From NCBI GenBank assembly GCA_039029915.1, contig JBCCFD010000191.1, positions 1 to 13,677 of the forward strand: a DNA stretch of 13,677 bases. The letters are read 5' to 3'. Below are positions 13,261 through 13,677 of the stretch, one piece after another; within the stretch, counting starts at the first letter, position 1; every line of letters begins with the position of its first letter. The notes beneath the pieces were generated by a model. That model saw only the letters and a program-made list of their open reading frames with translations. It was not told where the DNA came from and searched no databases. Both the position numbers and the translations under genes were made by a program. The DNA is from QQUD01 sp039029915. GTDB taxonomy: Bacteria; Chloroflexota; Anaerolineae; Promineifilales; Promineifilaceae.

Positions 13261-13677
13261 TTAATCAGCTCGAAATTGAGCGGCGGCTGCATGTCCAGTA
13301 AGGTCTTCGGCATTTGCAATGATGGCGGCCAGTGGGCTGAGCTTGGCTGAAGTGGCATCATCTAACTCGATCATGCTAGTGATGCGCACAAAATCGACGG
13401 CTGATAGCGGGGAGGCAAAACGGGCGGTTCCGCCTGTTGGCATGACGTGGCTGGGGCCAGCGACATAATCCCCCAATACCTCAAAGGATCGCTCTCCGAT
13501 AAATAGCCCGCCTGCTTTGTTGATTTTGGGAATTAAACGGCCGTTCTCCTTGGTCGCAATGCACATATGCTCCGGCGCATAATTGTTTGCTAATGCGGTG
13601 GCCTCATCAATTGTTTCAGTTAAGACAATGCCGCTTTGGTTTGCTAACGAAACAGCAATAATCTCCGCTCGGCTAAG
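13261..13677 (-). CDS. hisD: Histidinol dehydrogenase, C-terminal part
   Basis: The last 138 codons of hisD; the gene begins beyond the right edge. HisD performs the final two NAD-dependent oxidations of histidine synthesis, from histidinol to histidine. Visible signatures are NNYAPEHM (the Glu-His pair that acts as catalytic base), GGLFIGERSFEVLGDYVAGPSHVMPTGG split over the family's GDY-xxGPxH-xxPT motif (the Asp is a zinc ligand), and the C-terminal AEDLTGHAAA, whose His is the last zinc ligand. The reading frame is open to the window edge, so an apparent start at the internal Met (13566) is false. No other his gene is in view. Confidence 0.96.
   Translation of the reverse strand, partial: LSRAEIIAVSLANQSGIVLTETIDEATALANNYAPEHMCIATKENGRLIPKINKAGGLFIGERSFEVLGDYVAGPSHVMPTGGTARFASPLSAVDFVRITSMIELDDATSAKLSPLAAIIANAEDLTGHAAAAQFRAD

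Noticed and set aside
13146..13361. 71-aa minus ORF overlapping the end of hisD
   Set aside because: It is out of frame with hisD, whose zinc-ligand region fits the other frame; nothing supports this one.

Overview
The window looks like a moderate-GC Chloroflexota (Anaerolineae-type) chromosome. This is an inference from protein style: the PIG-L deacetylase, the zinc-ribbon membrane protein, the Thr/Pro-rich lipoprotein and the phosphotransferase all resemble that phylum. No rRNA or other firm taxonomic marker is present. The content is mostly ordinary core and accessory genes. I see no CRISPR array, transposase or phage gene.

Layout. (1) 1-1494, minus strand: a metal-uptake operon with a DtxR/MntR-family regulator followed by a TroA-type metal-binding lipoprotein that runs off the left edge. 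Two tandem operators overlap its promoter. (2) 1765-1938, plus: an orphan Flp-type pilin of 57 aa, followed by a strong 19-bp hairpin terminator. (3) 2107-6259, plus: a tight five-gene operon (zinc-ribbon membrane protein, lipoprotein, ClC channel with an RCK_C tail, methyltransferase, acpS) that appears to start from a leaderless promoter. (4) 6369-9047, plus: an alpha/beta hydrolase, a PIG-L deacetylase and an APH-like phosphotransferase. (5) 9048-11092, plus: a structured leader with an attenuator-like terminator, an OmpR-type DNA-binding protein whose receiver domain has lost its phosphorylation site, and a YitT-family membrane protein. (6) 11093-11425: a terminator, a tandem-like intergenic repeat flanked by 11-bp direct repeats, and a bidirectional terminator. 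(7) 11426-12908, minus: tRNA-Arg(CCG), a nucleotidyltransferase and a GNAT acetyltransferase. (8) 12993-13146: a nested multi-hairpin repeat. (9) 13261-13677, minus: the 3' end of hisD.

The most striking signal is not a gene. The 8-bp palindrome ACGGCCGT occurs 17 times in 13.7 kb, where about 0.2 would be expected by chance, and ten copies are the 10-bp AACGGCCGTT. It appears in all three codon phases and on genes of both strands. It therefore behaves as a DNA-level signal comparable to the cyanobacterial HIP1 octamer, not as a protein motif. The other points worth a second look are the pseudo-receiver regulator with its attenuator-like leader, the nested cruciform element, and the ClC protein lacking a recognisable GSGIP motif.
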